Below, piece by piece: positions 57,694-64,000 of a stretch of 64,000 bases of DNA; position 1 is the stretch's first letter; each line of letters starts with the position of its first letter. The position numbers and the translations under genes were made by a program. This DNA comes from Brucella pseudintermedia (GTDB lineage: Bacteria; Pseudomonadota; Alphaproteobacteria; Rhizobiales; Rhizobiaceae). The notes below the pieces were generated by a model that did not search any database, was not told where the DNA came from, and was given only the letters and a program-made list of their open reading frames with translations. Location of the stretch: the NCBI RefSeq assembly GCF_008932435.1, contig NZ_WBWE01000009.1, positions 124,001 to 188,000 on the forward strand. Reading direction: 5' to 3'.

Positions 57694-58344
57694 ATGCGTG
57701 TTGCAATCATCGATTACGGCTCCGGCAATCTGCGCTCGGCCACCAAGGCTTTTGAGCGTGCCGCGCATGAGAGCGGTATCGCGGCGCAGATCGACCTGAC
57801 GGCGGATGCCGACCGCGTGGCGAAGGCTGACCGCATCGTGCTCCCCGGCGTTGGCGCCTATGCCGATTGCCGCCGCGGCCTCCATGCCGTTCCCGGCATG
57901 GTGGAAGCGCTGGAAGATGTGGTTTTGAAAAAGGCGCACCCTTTCCTTGGCATCTGCGTCGGCATGCAGCTCATGTCCGAGCGCGGGCTTGAAAAGGAAA
58001 TCACGCAAGGTCTTGGCTGGATTGCCGGCGACGTGCGTGAAATGACGCCATCCGACCCGACGCTCAAAATTCCGCAGATTGGCTGGAACAGGATTCACGT
58101 GAAACATTCTCACCCGGTCTTCGACGGGATCGAGACCGGCGAGAACGGCTTGCATGCCTATTTCGTGCATTCCTATATGTTCGACGCGAAGAACAAGGCT
58201 GATGTGCTGGCTGTGACCGATTACGGCGGCGATGTCACCGCAACGGTCGGTCGCGACAATATGGTTGGTACGCAGTTCCACCCGGAAAAGAGCCAGCTGC
58301 TCGGCCTTTCGCTCATTGCCAATTTCCTGAAATGGAAGCCCTGA
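57694..58344 (+). CDS. hisH: imidazole glycerol phosphate synthase subunit HisH
   Basis: Glutamine amidotransferase that supplies ammonia to HisF. The 216-residue protein has GxGNLRS start ([10 protein letters not shown]), the oxyanion region [10 protein letters not shown], the nucleophile cysteine in [15 protein letters not shown] and the His-Glu pair in [10 protein letters not shown]. It follows DUF2628 by 2 bp and precedes hisA by 4 bp. A 14/16 parS-like site lies in the coding sequence at 58091. Confidence 0.96.
   Translation: MRVAIIDYGSGNLRSATKAFERAAHESGIAAQIDLTADADRVAKADRIVLPGVGAYADCRRGLHAVPGMVEALEDVVLKKAHPFLGICVGMQLMSERGLEKEITQGLGWIAGDVREMTPSDPTLKIPQIGWNRIHVKHSHPVFDGIETGENGLHAYFVHSYMFDAKNKADVLAVTDYGGDVTATVGRDNMVGTQFHPEKSQLLGLSLIANFLKWKP
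58091..58106. promoter_or_regulatory. parS-like site (14/16) inside hisH
   Basis: GGATTCACGTGAAACA, the same two-mismatch variant as in hemJ, with an intact right half and core. It lies 13.6 kb right of the proposed origin, on the opposite side from the perfect sites. Confidence 0.5.
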
Positions 58345-58348
58345 GATT

Positions 58349-59080
58349 ATGATCCTTTTTCCCGCCATCGATTTGAAAGACGGTCAGTGCGTGCGCCTCA
58401 AGCTCGGCGACATGGATCAGGCCACCGTCTATAATGAAGACCCGGCAGCGCAGGCCAAGGCCTTCGAGGATCAGGGTTTTGAATGGCTGCATGTGGTCGA
58501 TCTCAACGGTGCCTTTGCCGGCGAAAGCGTCAACGGCAAAGCTGTGGAAGCGATCCTGAAAGCCACGAAAAATCCGGTGCAGCTCGGTGGCGGCATCCGC
58601 ACGCTCCAGCATATCGAGAACTGGCTTTCCAAGGGGCTGCGCCGCGTCATCCTCGGCACGGTCGCTGTGCGCGATCCGGCGCTGGTGATCGAGGCCTGCA
58701 AGGAATTTCCGGGACAGGTTGCCGTTGGCATTGACGCCAAGGGCGGCAAGGTTGCTGTCGAAGGCTGGGCGGAAGCATGCGAACTCGGCGTAGTCGAACT
58801 CGCGAAAAAGTTCGAAGGCGCTGGCGTTGCCGCCATCATCTATACCGACATTGACCGCGACGGCGTTCTCGCCGGCATCAACTGGGATTCGACGCTGGCG
58901 CTTGCCGAAGCTGTTTCCATTCCTGTGATCGCATCCGGGGGCCTGGCTTCCATGGACGACATCAGGCGTCTTGCTGCGCCAGATGCCGCAAAACTGGAAG
59001 GCGCGATTTCAGGCCGTGCGCTTTACGATGGCCGCATCGATCCGGCGGAAGCATTATCCCTGTTGAGGGCTTCAGCATGA
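58349..59080 (+). CDS. hisA: phosphoribosylformimino-5-aminoimidazole carboxamide ribotide isomerase
   Basis: Amadori isomerase (ProFAR isomerase) with a beta-alpha barrel. The catalytic aspartate is in the start [18 protein letters not shown]; the second, in [14 protein letters not shown]. Phosphate-binding GGGIRTL and [11 protein letters not shown] are present. The 243-aa length is normal. Overlaps hisF by 4 bp (ATGA). Confidence 0.96.
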   Translation: MILFPAIDLKDGQCVRLKLGDMDQATVYNEDPAAQAKAFEDQGFEWLHVVDLNGAFAGESVNGKAVEAILKATKNPVQLGGGIRTLQHIENWLSKGLRRVILGTVAVRDPALVIEACKEFPGQVAVGIDAKGGKVAVEGWAEACELGVVELAKKFEGAGVAAIIYTDIDRDGVLAGINWDSTLALAEAVSIPVIASGGLASMDDIRRLAAPDAAKLEGAISGRALYDGRIDPAEALSLLRASA

Positions 59081-59862
59081 CACTCAAGGCACGCGTGATC
59101 CCATGCTTGGACGTTAAAGACGGTCGGGTCGTCAAAGGCGTCAACTTTGTCGATCTGATCGATGCGGGTGATCCGGTGGAAGCCGCCCGCGCTTATGATG
59201 CGGCGGGCGCAGACGAATTGTGCTTCCTCGACATCACGGCGTCCTCGGACAATCGCGAGACAATTTTCGATGTGGTGGCGCGAACGGCCGAACAGTGCTT
59301 CATGCCGCTCACCGTTGGCGGCGGCGTGCGTCAGGTTGCCGATATTCGCAAGCTTCTGCTGGCCGGTGCCGACAAGGTGGCCATCAACACGGCTGCGGTG
59401 AAGACGCCGGAATTCGTCGCCGAAGCTGCCGACAAGTTCGGCGATCAGTGCATCGTGGTTGCCATCGACGCCAAGAAGGTTTCGGGCGAAGGCGAAGCCG
59501 ATCGCTGGGAAATCTTCACCCATGGCGGTCGCCAGGCGACTGGCATCGATGCGGTGGAGTTCGCGCAAAAGGTGGTGGGCCTCGGTGCGGGCGAAATCCT
59601 TTTGACCTCGATGGATCGGGACGGAACCAAGGCCGGTTACGATGTGGCCCTGACGCGCGCCGTGGCTGACAGCGTGCGCGTTCCGGTGATCGCTTCGGGC
59701 GGTGTCGGAAATCTCGACCACATGGTCGCGGGCATTCGCGATGGTCATGCGGCAGCGGTTCTCGCCGCGTCAATCTTCCACTTCGGCACCTATACGATTG
59801 GTGAGGCCAAGCGCTATATGGCCGAAGCTGGCATTCCGATGCGGCTCGATCCGGTCCGTTGA
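59077..59862 (+). CDS. hisF: imidazole glycerol phosphate synthase subunit HisF
   Basis: Cyclase that, with HisH ammonia, forms imidazole glycerol phosphate and AICAR. Motifs [16 protein letters not shown] (catalytic D near 11), VGGGVRQV, and [15 protein letters not shown] with the second aspartate are present; 261 aa. Evolutionary relative of the adjacent HisA barrel. Confidence 0.97.
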   Translation: MTLKARVIPCLDVKDGRVVKGVNFVDLIDAGDPVEAARAYDAAGADELCFLDITASSDNRETIFDVVARTAEQCFMPLTVGGGVRQVADIRKLLLAGADKVAINTAAVKTPEFVAEAADKFGDQCIVVAIDAKKVSGEGEADRWEIFTHGGRQATGIDAVEFAQKVVGLGAGEILLTSMDRDGTKAGYDVALTRAVADSVRVPVIASGGVGNLDHMVAGIRDGHAAAVLAASIFHFGTYTIGEAKRYMAEAGIPMRLDPVR

Positions 59863-59884
59863 GAACAATATTTAGGGAAATCCG

Positions 59885-60208
59885 ATGACCGAGTTCACTC
59901 TTTCCGACCTTGAACGCATCGTCGCGGAGCGTGCCAGCGTGACGGACGGCTCGTCCTATACGGCAAGTCTGGTGGCAAAGGGGCAGCCACGGGCGGCGAA
60001 AAAGCTGGGCGAGGAAGCCGTGGAAACAGTCATTGCTGCCGTTGAAGGTAACCGCGCCGAAGTGATCACCGAAAGCGCTGATCTGCTTTATCACCTGCTT
60101 GTGGTTCTCAAGATTGCCGACGTGCCGCTCGATGAGGTTCTTCAAGAGTTGCGACGCCGCACGGCGCAGACCGGCCTTGAGGAAAAAGCCGCTCGTCCGA
60201 AAGCCTAA
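59885..60208 (+). CDS. hisE: phosphoribosyl-ATP pyrophosphatase
   Basis: Second step of histidine synthesis, hydrolysing PR-ATP to PR-AMP. The 107-residue protein starts [14 protein letters not shown] and contains [19 protein letters not shown] and the metal-binding [13 protein letters not shown] of the MazG-like all-alpha fold. It is the separate HisE, not fused to HisI. The stop is followed directly by the coaA region. Confidence 0.96.
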   Translation: MTEFTLSDLERIVAERASVTDGSSYTASLVAKGQPRAAKKLGEEAVETVIAAVEGNRAEVITESADLLYHLLVVLKIADVPLDEVLQELRRRTAQTGLEEKAARPKA

Positions 60209-60268
60209 ATGAAAATAGGACCGGAAGCTGCTAGTGCAGAATGGGCGTTGAGGGAGAGCAGCGACAAT

Positions 60269-61237
60269 ATGTGGGAAAAAGTGGACCAGCTAACGCCGTC
60301 GCGTTACTCGCCTTACCGTTTCTTTTCGGCTGAGGAATGGGCGGGCTTTCGCGCCGATACGCCGCTTACCTTGACTTATGACGAGGTCAAGAGGCTGCGC
60401 TCGCTGGGTGACCCCATCGATCTGGACGAGGTGCGGCGCATCTATCTGTCGCTGTCGCGATTGCTGTCGGCGCATGTGGAGGCAAGCCAGCTCCTGTTCG
60501 AGCAGCGCAAGCAGTTCCTCAACATGGAAGAGTCGTTCAAGACGCCTTTCATCATCGGCATCGCCGGTTCGGTCGCGGTCGGAAAATCCACGACCGCGCG
60601 TATCCTCAAAGAGCTGCTTGCCCGCTGGCCATCAAGCCCGAAGGTCGACCTCGTGACGACCGATGGTTTTCTTTATCCCAATGCGGTCCTGCGCGAGCAG
60701 AACATGATGGAGCGCAAGGGCTTTCCCGAAAGCTATGATGTCGGCGCGGTCCTGCGCTTCCTGTCGGCGATCAAGGCGGGCATGAGCCAGGTGCGCGCGC
60801 CGCTCTATTCGCACTTGAGCTACGACGTGTTGCCGGACGAATATCAGATCGTCGACAAGCCGGATATCCTGATCTTTGAAGGCATCAATGTGCTGCAGGT
60901 GCGCGATCTGCCGGAAGACGGCAAGATGGTGCCTTTCGTTTCGGATTTCTTCGACTTCTCCATCTATATCGATGCGGAATCGGAACTGATCCACAAATGG
61001 TATATCGACCGCTTCATGCGGCTGCGGGAAACCGCCTTCGTCAATCCGGAATCCTTCTTCCATCGTTATTCGCAGCTGTCCGAAGACGCGGCGCGTTCGA
61101 TCGGCGAAGGGCTGTGGAACAATATCAACCTGAAGAACCTCAAGGATAACATCCTGCCGACGCGTCCCCGCGCCGACCTGATCCTGCGCAAGGGCAGCGA
61201 TCATTTGATTGAGGAAGTAGCGCTGCGGAAGATTTGA
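60269..61237 (+). CDS. coaA: pantothenate kinase (type I)
   Basis: Phosphorylates pantothenate in the first committed step of coenzyme A synthesis. The 322-residue protein has the P-loop GSVAVGKST at 100-108, [10 protein letters not shown], and the GINVLQ region, and ends [19 protein letters not shown] in pieces. ATG at 60269 (MWEKVDQL) matches recalled Brucella CoaA; ATG at 60209, touching the hisE stop, would add 20 residues and cannot be excluded. Last gene of the his-coaA block. Confidence 0.95.
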   Translation: MWEKVDQLTPSRYSPYRFFSAEEWAGFRADTPLTLTYDEVKRLRSLGDPIDLDEVRRIYLSLSRLLSAHVEASQLLFEQRKQFLNMEESFKTPFIIGIAGSVAVGKSTTARILKELLARWPSSPKVDLVTTDGFLYPNAVLREQNMMERKGFPESYDVGAVLRFLSAIKAGMSQVRAPLYSHLSYDVLPDEYQIVDKPDILIFEGINVLQVRDLPEDGKMVPFVSDFFDFSIYIDAESELIHKWYIDRFMRLRETAFVNPESFFHRYSQLSEDAARSIGEGLWNNINLKNLKDNILPTRPRADLILRKGSDHLIEEVALRKI

Positions 61238-61259
61238 TCCACTTTGTTGCGCCTTGGTA

Positions 61260-62111
61260 TTACTTCTTGGCTTCCGCTTCACAATTCAGAACGGATATGG
61301 GCGGATTGGGCTGCAGGAAAGAAGCCAGGGAGCGGTACCGTTTGTCAAGCTGCGAAGCCAACCAGAACAGTTGAGCGCTGTTCTGAGGTTGCCAGGGCGC
61401 AATCTGTTCAGCCTCGACGCCGGCTTGCCGTCGGGCCTTGTCAAACGGGACAGTCGAATGCAGAAATTCGATGTGTTGCTTCGTGCCTTCAGCGTAGGGA
61501 ACCAGCCAGTTCAGAGCATTTGTCAGAGAGCCACCCTTCTGTGAACGATAATGAAACCAATCGCGGCCAGAGCGATGGGCTGCGATTGACGCCTCCACCA
61601 AGGGCTGCAAATCATAAGTTACATAGTGAAGCGCATCCCGCTTGTAAAAATCCTCGACCGAACCATCCGAACGAATGTTGTAGGATATTTGTGTCTTGAA
61701 CAGTTTTTCGGTCTCGTTGAGCTGGTTCCTGTCCCCCAGTGCCGCAGCTGCAAGCGTTGCGATTTTGATTCTGTGGCTCTGCCAGTTCGCATGATCCCGA
61801 TCCATGATGTTCGCGCCGCTTTGTATATAGCCTTCCGCAAATTGTTGAATGAGAGGTTGGATGCGAGACCGATCCGCTGAAGGCATGTCATCCTTCAGCA
61901 AAGCGTAGGCTTGTATGAACGGGCCGAAATTAGTTTCATCGATCGGGTTGAAGCTTGGCTTATAAAGCGCTGCCCAAGCCTCCAGATATTCTATTGCCTT
62001 ATTGAGATAAACGGGATCATGTGTCAGTTGATAAGCCAGCGCAAAAGTATATACACGCGGAAAATCTGCTTCCGCGATGACGGATTGGTCGTGAATACCG
62101 TGACCCGGCAA
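61260..62111 (-). CDS. alginate lyase family protein, 5' end out of frame
   Basis: Probable periplasmic polysaccharide lyase of the alginate lyase (PF05426-like) alpha-toroid family. The open part, beginning with TTG at 62111, shows FALAYQLTHDPVYLNKAIEYLEAWA, ETNFGPFIQAYAL, DHANWQSHRIKIATLAAAAL and the substrate-region HYVTYDLQPL. The same frame stays open further upstream to 62281 and encodes a signal peptide, but the only ATG (62289) is out of frame because of an A8 tract. One base less would give a 342-aa secreted enzyme. Substrate is inferred from family. Confidence 0.7.
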   Translation of the reverse strand: MPGHGIHDQSVIAEADFPRVYTFALAYQLTHDPVYLNKAIEYLEAWAALYKPSFNPIDETNFGPFIQAYALLKDDMPSADRSRIQPLIQQFAEGYIQSGANIMDRDHANWQSHRIKIATLAAAALGDRNQLNETEKLFKTQISYNIRSDGSVEDFYKRDALHYVTYDLQPLVEASIAAHRSGRDWFHYRSQKGGSLTNALNWLVPYAEGTKQHIEFLHSTVPFDKARRQAGVEAEQIAPWQPQNSAQLFWLASQLDKRYRSLASFLQPNPPISVLNCEAEAKK

Positions 62112-62289
62112 GGTCCCCTCCGTATGTATCTTCTTTAACGGATTCGGTTTTTTGCCAAGGTTTTGATGAGCGGCTGCAATGATGCGTTTTGCGTCTTTAT
62201 CCGAGATATGACACGTTTGTGTTCCAGAATGCGCCGCTGAAATCGTCAGAAGAGTGATCGATAGCGAATATAAAATACTTTTTTTTCAT
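62112..62289 (-). other. frameshifted signal-peptide region with A8 homopolymer
   Basis: On the minus strand, ATG (62289-62287) is followed by eight A residues (62286-62279). In the lyase frame the sequence after the tract reads SILYSLSITLLTISAAHSG, a classic signal peptide, then QTCHISDKDAKRIIAAAHQN up to residue 1 of the open part. Deleting one A puts the ATG in frame as MKKSILYS. This is a sequencing error, a recent mutation, or a phase-variation tract. Confidence 0.7.
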
Positions 62290-62465
62290 TTGGCTAAAGA
62301 GCAATCAAAGAGTTAATTTTCTAAAAATATTTATTAAAGTAGCTTTAATAATCAATAAAATTTAGTATTTTGCTATTTTAAAGTGAAAAAATATTGCCAC
62401 GCAGGCGCATCCGTTAATTGTCTAAAGTTATCCCGATAATGTGGTTTAATTTAGACGGTCTATCT
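62290..62465. other. AT-rich intergenic region before the alginate lyase gene
   Basis: A 176-bp AT-rich stretch between the arfB stop and the lyase ATG. It presumably holds the lyase promoter on the minus strand, but AT-richness gives many weak matches and none stands out. Confidence 0.4.
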
Positions 62466-62903
62466 TCAATCGAAAGAAACCTTTCCCCTGCCCTTCTTGA
62501 TGTCGGACCGGCCGGATTTGGCCTTGAGGCGGCGTTCGATGGAGCCTTTCGTCGGCTTGGTTTTCTTGCGCGGGGGCGGCAGTGGTTCGGCGGCCTTGGC
62601 GACAAGCGCGATCAGCCGCTCGCGGGCGTCTTCGCGATTACGCTCCTGGATGCGGAAACGATTGGCCTCGATCAGGATATCGCCGTCCTTGGTGCCCTTT
62701 TGCCCGGCTAGCTTGAATAGCCGCGACAGGATGTCTTCCGGCAGGCCGGAGCGGGCAGCATGAAAGCGCAGTTGCACGGCAGTGGAAACCTTGTTGACGT
62801 TCTGGCCGCCGGGACCGGAGGCACGGATAAAGCTTTCCTCCAGATCGTCTTCACGGATCGACAGGCGATTGTTGATGCGGATGATGTTCCGGTTCTCTTC
62901 CAT
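62466..62903 (-). CDS. arfB: alternative ribosome-rescue factor ArfB (peptidyl-tRNA hydrolase)
   Basis: Codon-independent peptidyl-tRNA hydrolase (YaeJ/ICT1 type) that frees stalled ribosomes on non-stop mRNA. The 145-residue product carries the catalytic GGQ at residues 32-34 in ASGPGGQNVNKVSTAVQLRF, and the basic C-terminal tail (KKTKPTKGSIERRLKAKSGRSD in pieces) that enters the empty mRNA channel. ATG at 62903 is preferred over the upstream frame start at 62939. Stands alone between the lyase gene and pckA. Confidence 0.93.
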   Translation of the reverse strand: MEENRNIIRINNRLSIREDDLEESFIRASGPGGQNVNKVSTAVQLRFHAARSGLPEDILSRLFKLAGQKGTKDGDILIEANRFRIQERNREDARERLIALVAKAAEPLPPPRKKTKPTKGSIERRLKAKSGRSDIKKGRGKVSFD

Positions 62904-62936
62904 GGCAAGGAGATATACCGCTTTGTATCCCTTATA

Positions 62937-62967
62937 CAAAAGAAAAACCCGGCCTTTCAGCCGGGCC
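62937..62967 (-). terminator. terminator of pckA
   Basis: CCCGGC (62948-62953) pairs with GCCGGG (62960-62965). On the minus strand the stem is followed by TTTTTCTTTTG. It lies about 80 bp after the pckA stop, beyond a palindromic repeat. Confidence 0.75.
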
Positions 62968-62991
62968 TCCCTCCTCCTCAGGATGGTAAAA

Positions 62992-63036
62992 GCATGTCTC
63001 CAAAAAGTGGGAACCGGTTTTTGGATAAAGACATGC
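62992..63036 (+). repeat. short palindromic repeat between arfB and pckA
   Basis: GCATGTC and GACATGC are perfect terminal inverted repeats of a 45-bp unit with core CCAAAAAGTGGGAACCGGTT, almost identical to the core inside the DUF2628 gene at 57200. It lies 11 bp from the pckA stop codon. Confidence 0.8.
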
Positions 63037-63046
63037 GTAGAAAAAG

Positions 63047-64000
63047 CTATTCCGCGGCGATGCGGATCGACGGGGCCGCGTCCTTGACCTCGTGATCGAC
63101 ATGGCTTTCGAACTTCTCGAAATTCGTGACGAACATGTCAACGAGCTTCTTGGCCTGCGCGTCATAGGCGGCCTTGTCGGCCCAGGTCGAACGTGGATCG
63201 AGGATCGATGTGTCCACGCCCGGCACTTCGACCGGAACCGCAAAGCCGAAATTCGGATCGATGCGGAATTCGGCATTGTTCAACGAACCGTCGAGCGCTG
63301 CCGCCAGAAGCGCGCGGGTTGCCTTGATCGGCATGCGCTTACCAGTGCCATAGGCGCCACCGGTCCAGCCGGTATTGACCAGCCAGCAATCGACCTTGTG
63401 CTCGGCGATCAGCTTGCGCAGCAGGTTGCCGTATTCCGATGGATGGCGCGGCATGAAAGGTGCGCCGAAGCAGGTCGAGAAGGTCGCTTCCGGTTCGGTC
63501 ACGCCCTTTTCGGTACCGGCGACCTTGGCCGTGTAGCCGGACAGGAAGTGGTACATGGCCTGTGCAGGCGTCAGCTTGGCAATCGGAGGCATCACGCCGA
63601 AGGCGTCGGCGGTGAGCATGATGATGTTCTTCGGCTGGCCGCCCTTCCCCGTTTTCGACGCGTTCGGGATGAAGTCGAGCGGATAGGCGCAACGGGTGTT
63701 TTCCGTCAGCGAACCGTCGTCGAAATCCGGCTGGCGGTGTTCGTCCAGAACCACATTTTCGAGAACCGTGCCGAATCGCTGCGTGGTCGCATAGATTTCC
63801 GGCTCCGCTTCGGCCGACAGGCGGATGGTCTTGGCGTAGCAGCCGCCTTCGAAGTTGAAGATGCCGTGTTCACCCCAGCCATGCTCGTCATCGCCGATCA
63901 GCGTGCGGGTCGGATCGGCCGAAAGCGTGGTCTTGCCGGTGCCGGATAGGCCGAAGAAAACGGCGGTGTCGCCGTTCGGTCCTTCATTGGCCGAGCAGTG
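63047..64000 (-). CDS. pckA: phosphoenolpyruvate carboxykinase (ATP), 3' part
   Basis: Gluconeogenic enzyme that makes PEP and CO2 from oxaloacetate and ATP. The frame runs off the right edge, so the N-terminal part is missing; about 317 C-terminal residues are visible. They include the P-loop [13 protein letters not shown], the metal/kinase motif [25 protein letters not shown] in blocks, [12 protein letters not shown] and [17 protein letters not shown]. The partial frame is open to the last base. In Brucella relatives pckA lies beside the BvrR/BvrS genes, outside this window. Confidence 0.96.
   Translation of the reverse strand, partial: HCSANEGPNGDTAVFFGLSGTGKTTLSADPTRTLIGDDEHGWGEHGIFNFEGGCYAKTIRLSAEAEPEIYATTQRFGTVLENVVLDEHRQPDFDDGSLTENTRCAYPLDFIPNASKTGKGGQPKNIIMLTADAFGVMPPIAKLTPAQAMYHFLSGYTAKVAGTEKGVTEPEATFSTCFGAPFMPRHPSEYGNLLRKLIAEHKVDCWLVNTGWTGGAYGTGKRMPIKATRALLAAALDGSLNNAEFRIDPNFGFAVPVEVPGVDTSILDPRSTWADKAAYDAQAKKLVDMFVTNFEKFESHVDHEVKDAAPSIRIAAE

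Overview
The window looks like the replication-origin region of the main chromosome of an alphaproteobacterium in the Brucella/Ochrobactrum group (Brucellaceae, Hyphomicrobiales). This rests on the recalled close similarity of many products (CoaA, HslV, AroK, SecB, PPSR, Rho) to Brucella proteins. It also rests on gene orders typical of this group: bolA / dnaJ-like / cobS / cobT, aroB-aroK-(small ORF)-xerD, mnmE-mnmG-rsmG-parA-parB, rho-hemJ-hemE | oriC | PPSR-maf-aroE-coaE-dnaQ, and hslV-DUF2585-hslU next to hisB-hisH-hisA-hisF-hisE-coaA. No search could be run, so species placement is inference.

Layout. 0-7 kb: glyoxalase II, a secreted hypothetical, an AT-rich island with an AmiD-like amidase, a Zn/Cd/Pb P-type ATPase with its divergent MerR regulator, a DUF3108 protein and rpmB. 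7-12 kb: a queuosine-precursor transporter preceded by a candidate preQ1-I riboswitch, then the CobT/CobS cobaltochelatase genes, a J-domain protein and BolA. 12-24 kb: CNNM/CBS protein, aroB, aroK, xerD, accA, an L,D-transpeptidase lipoprotein, TusA, a CobW GTPase, a D,D-carboxypeptidase, an M20 amidohydrolase and tRNA-Arg(CCT). 24-33 kb is the most accessory part: GFA protein, decayed IS481-type transposase, LLM oxidoreductase, and a COG2984-type ABC transporter whose binding-protein gene is separated from its permease and ATPase genes by a segment with tetR, a small secreted protein, cytochrome b561 and several short palindromic repeats.

33-49 kb is the origin domain. parB, parA, rsmG, mnmG, mnmE, rho, hemJ and hemE mostly run leftward, PPSR, maf, aroE, coaE and dnaQ run rightward, and the 455-bp gap between hemE and PPSR carries DnaA-box-like sites and a tight cluster of CcrM (GANTC) sites. 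Two perfect parS sites and three near-matches lie within about 14 kb of it. 49-64 kb: FxsA, Tim44-like protein, MltA, Smr and HTH proteins, a DUF1402 protein, hslU/hslV, the his genes, coaA, an alginate lyase gene whose start is thrown out of frame by an A8 tract, arfB and the 3' part of pckA.

Most genes are chromosomal housekeeping genes. No CRISPR array, prophage or complete insertion sequence was seen, and no wholly new multi-gene system was recognised. The most interesting signals are the preQ1 candidate whose pseudoknot includes the start codon, the oriC/parS architecture, the homopolymer at the alginate lyase start, the split ABC operon bounded by inverted repeats, and a repeat element captured inside the DUF2628 gene.
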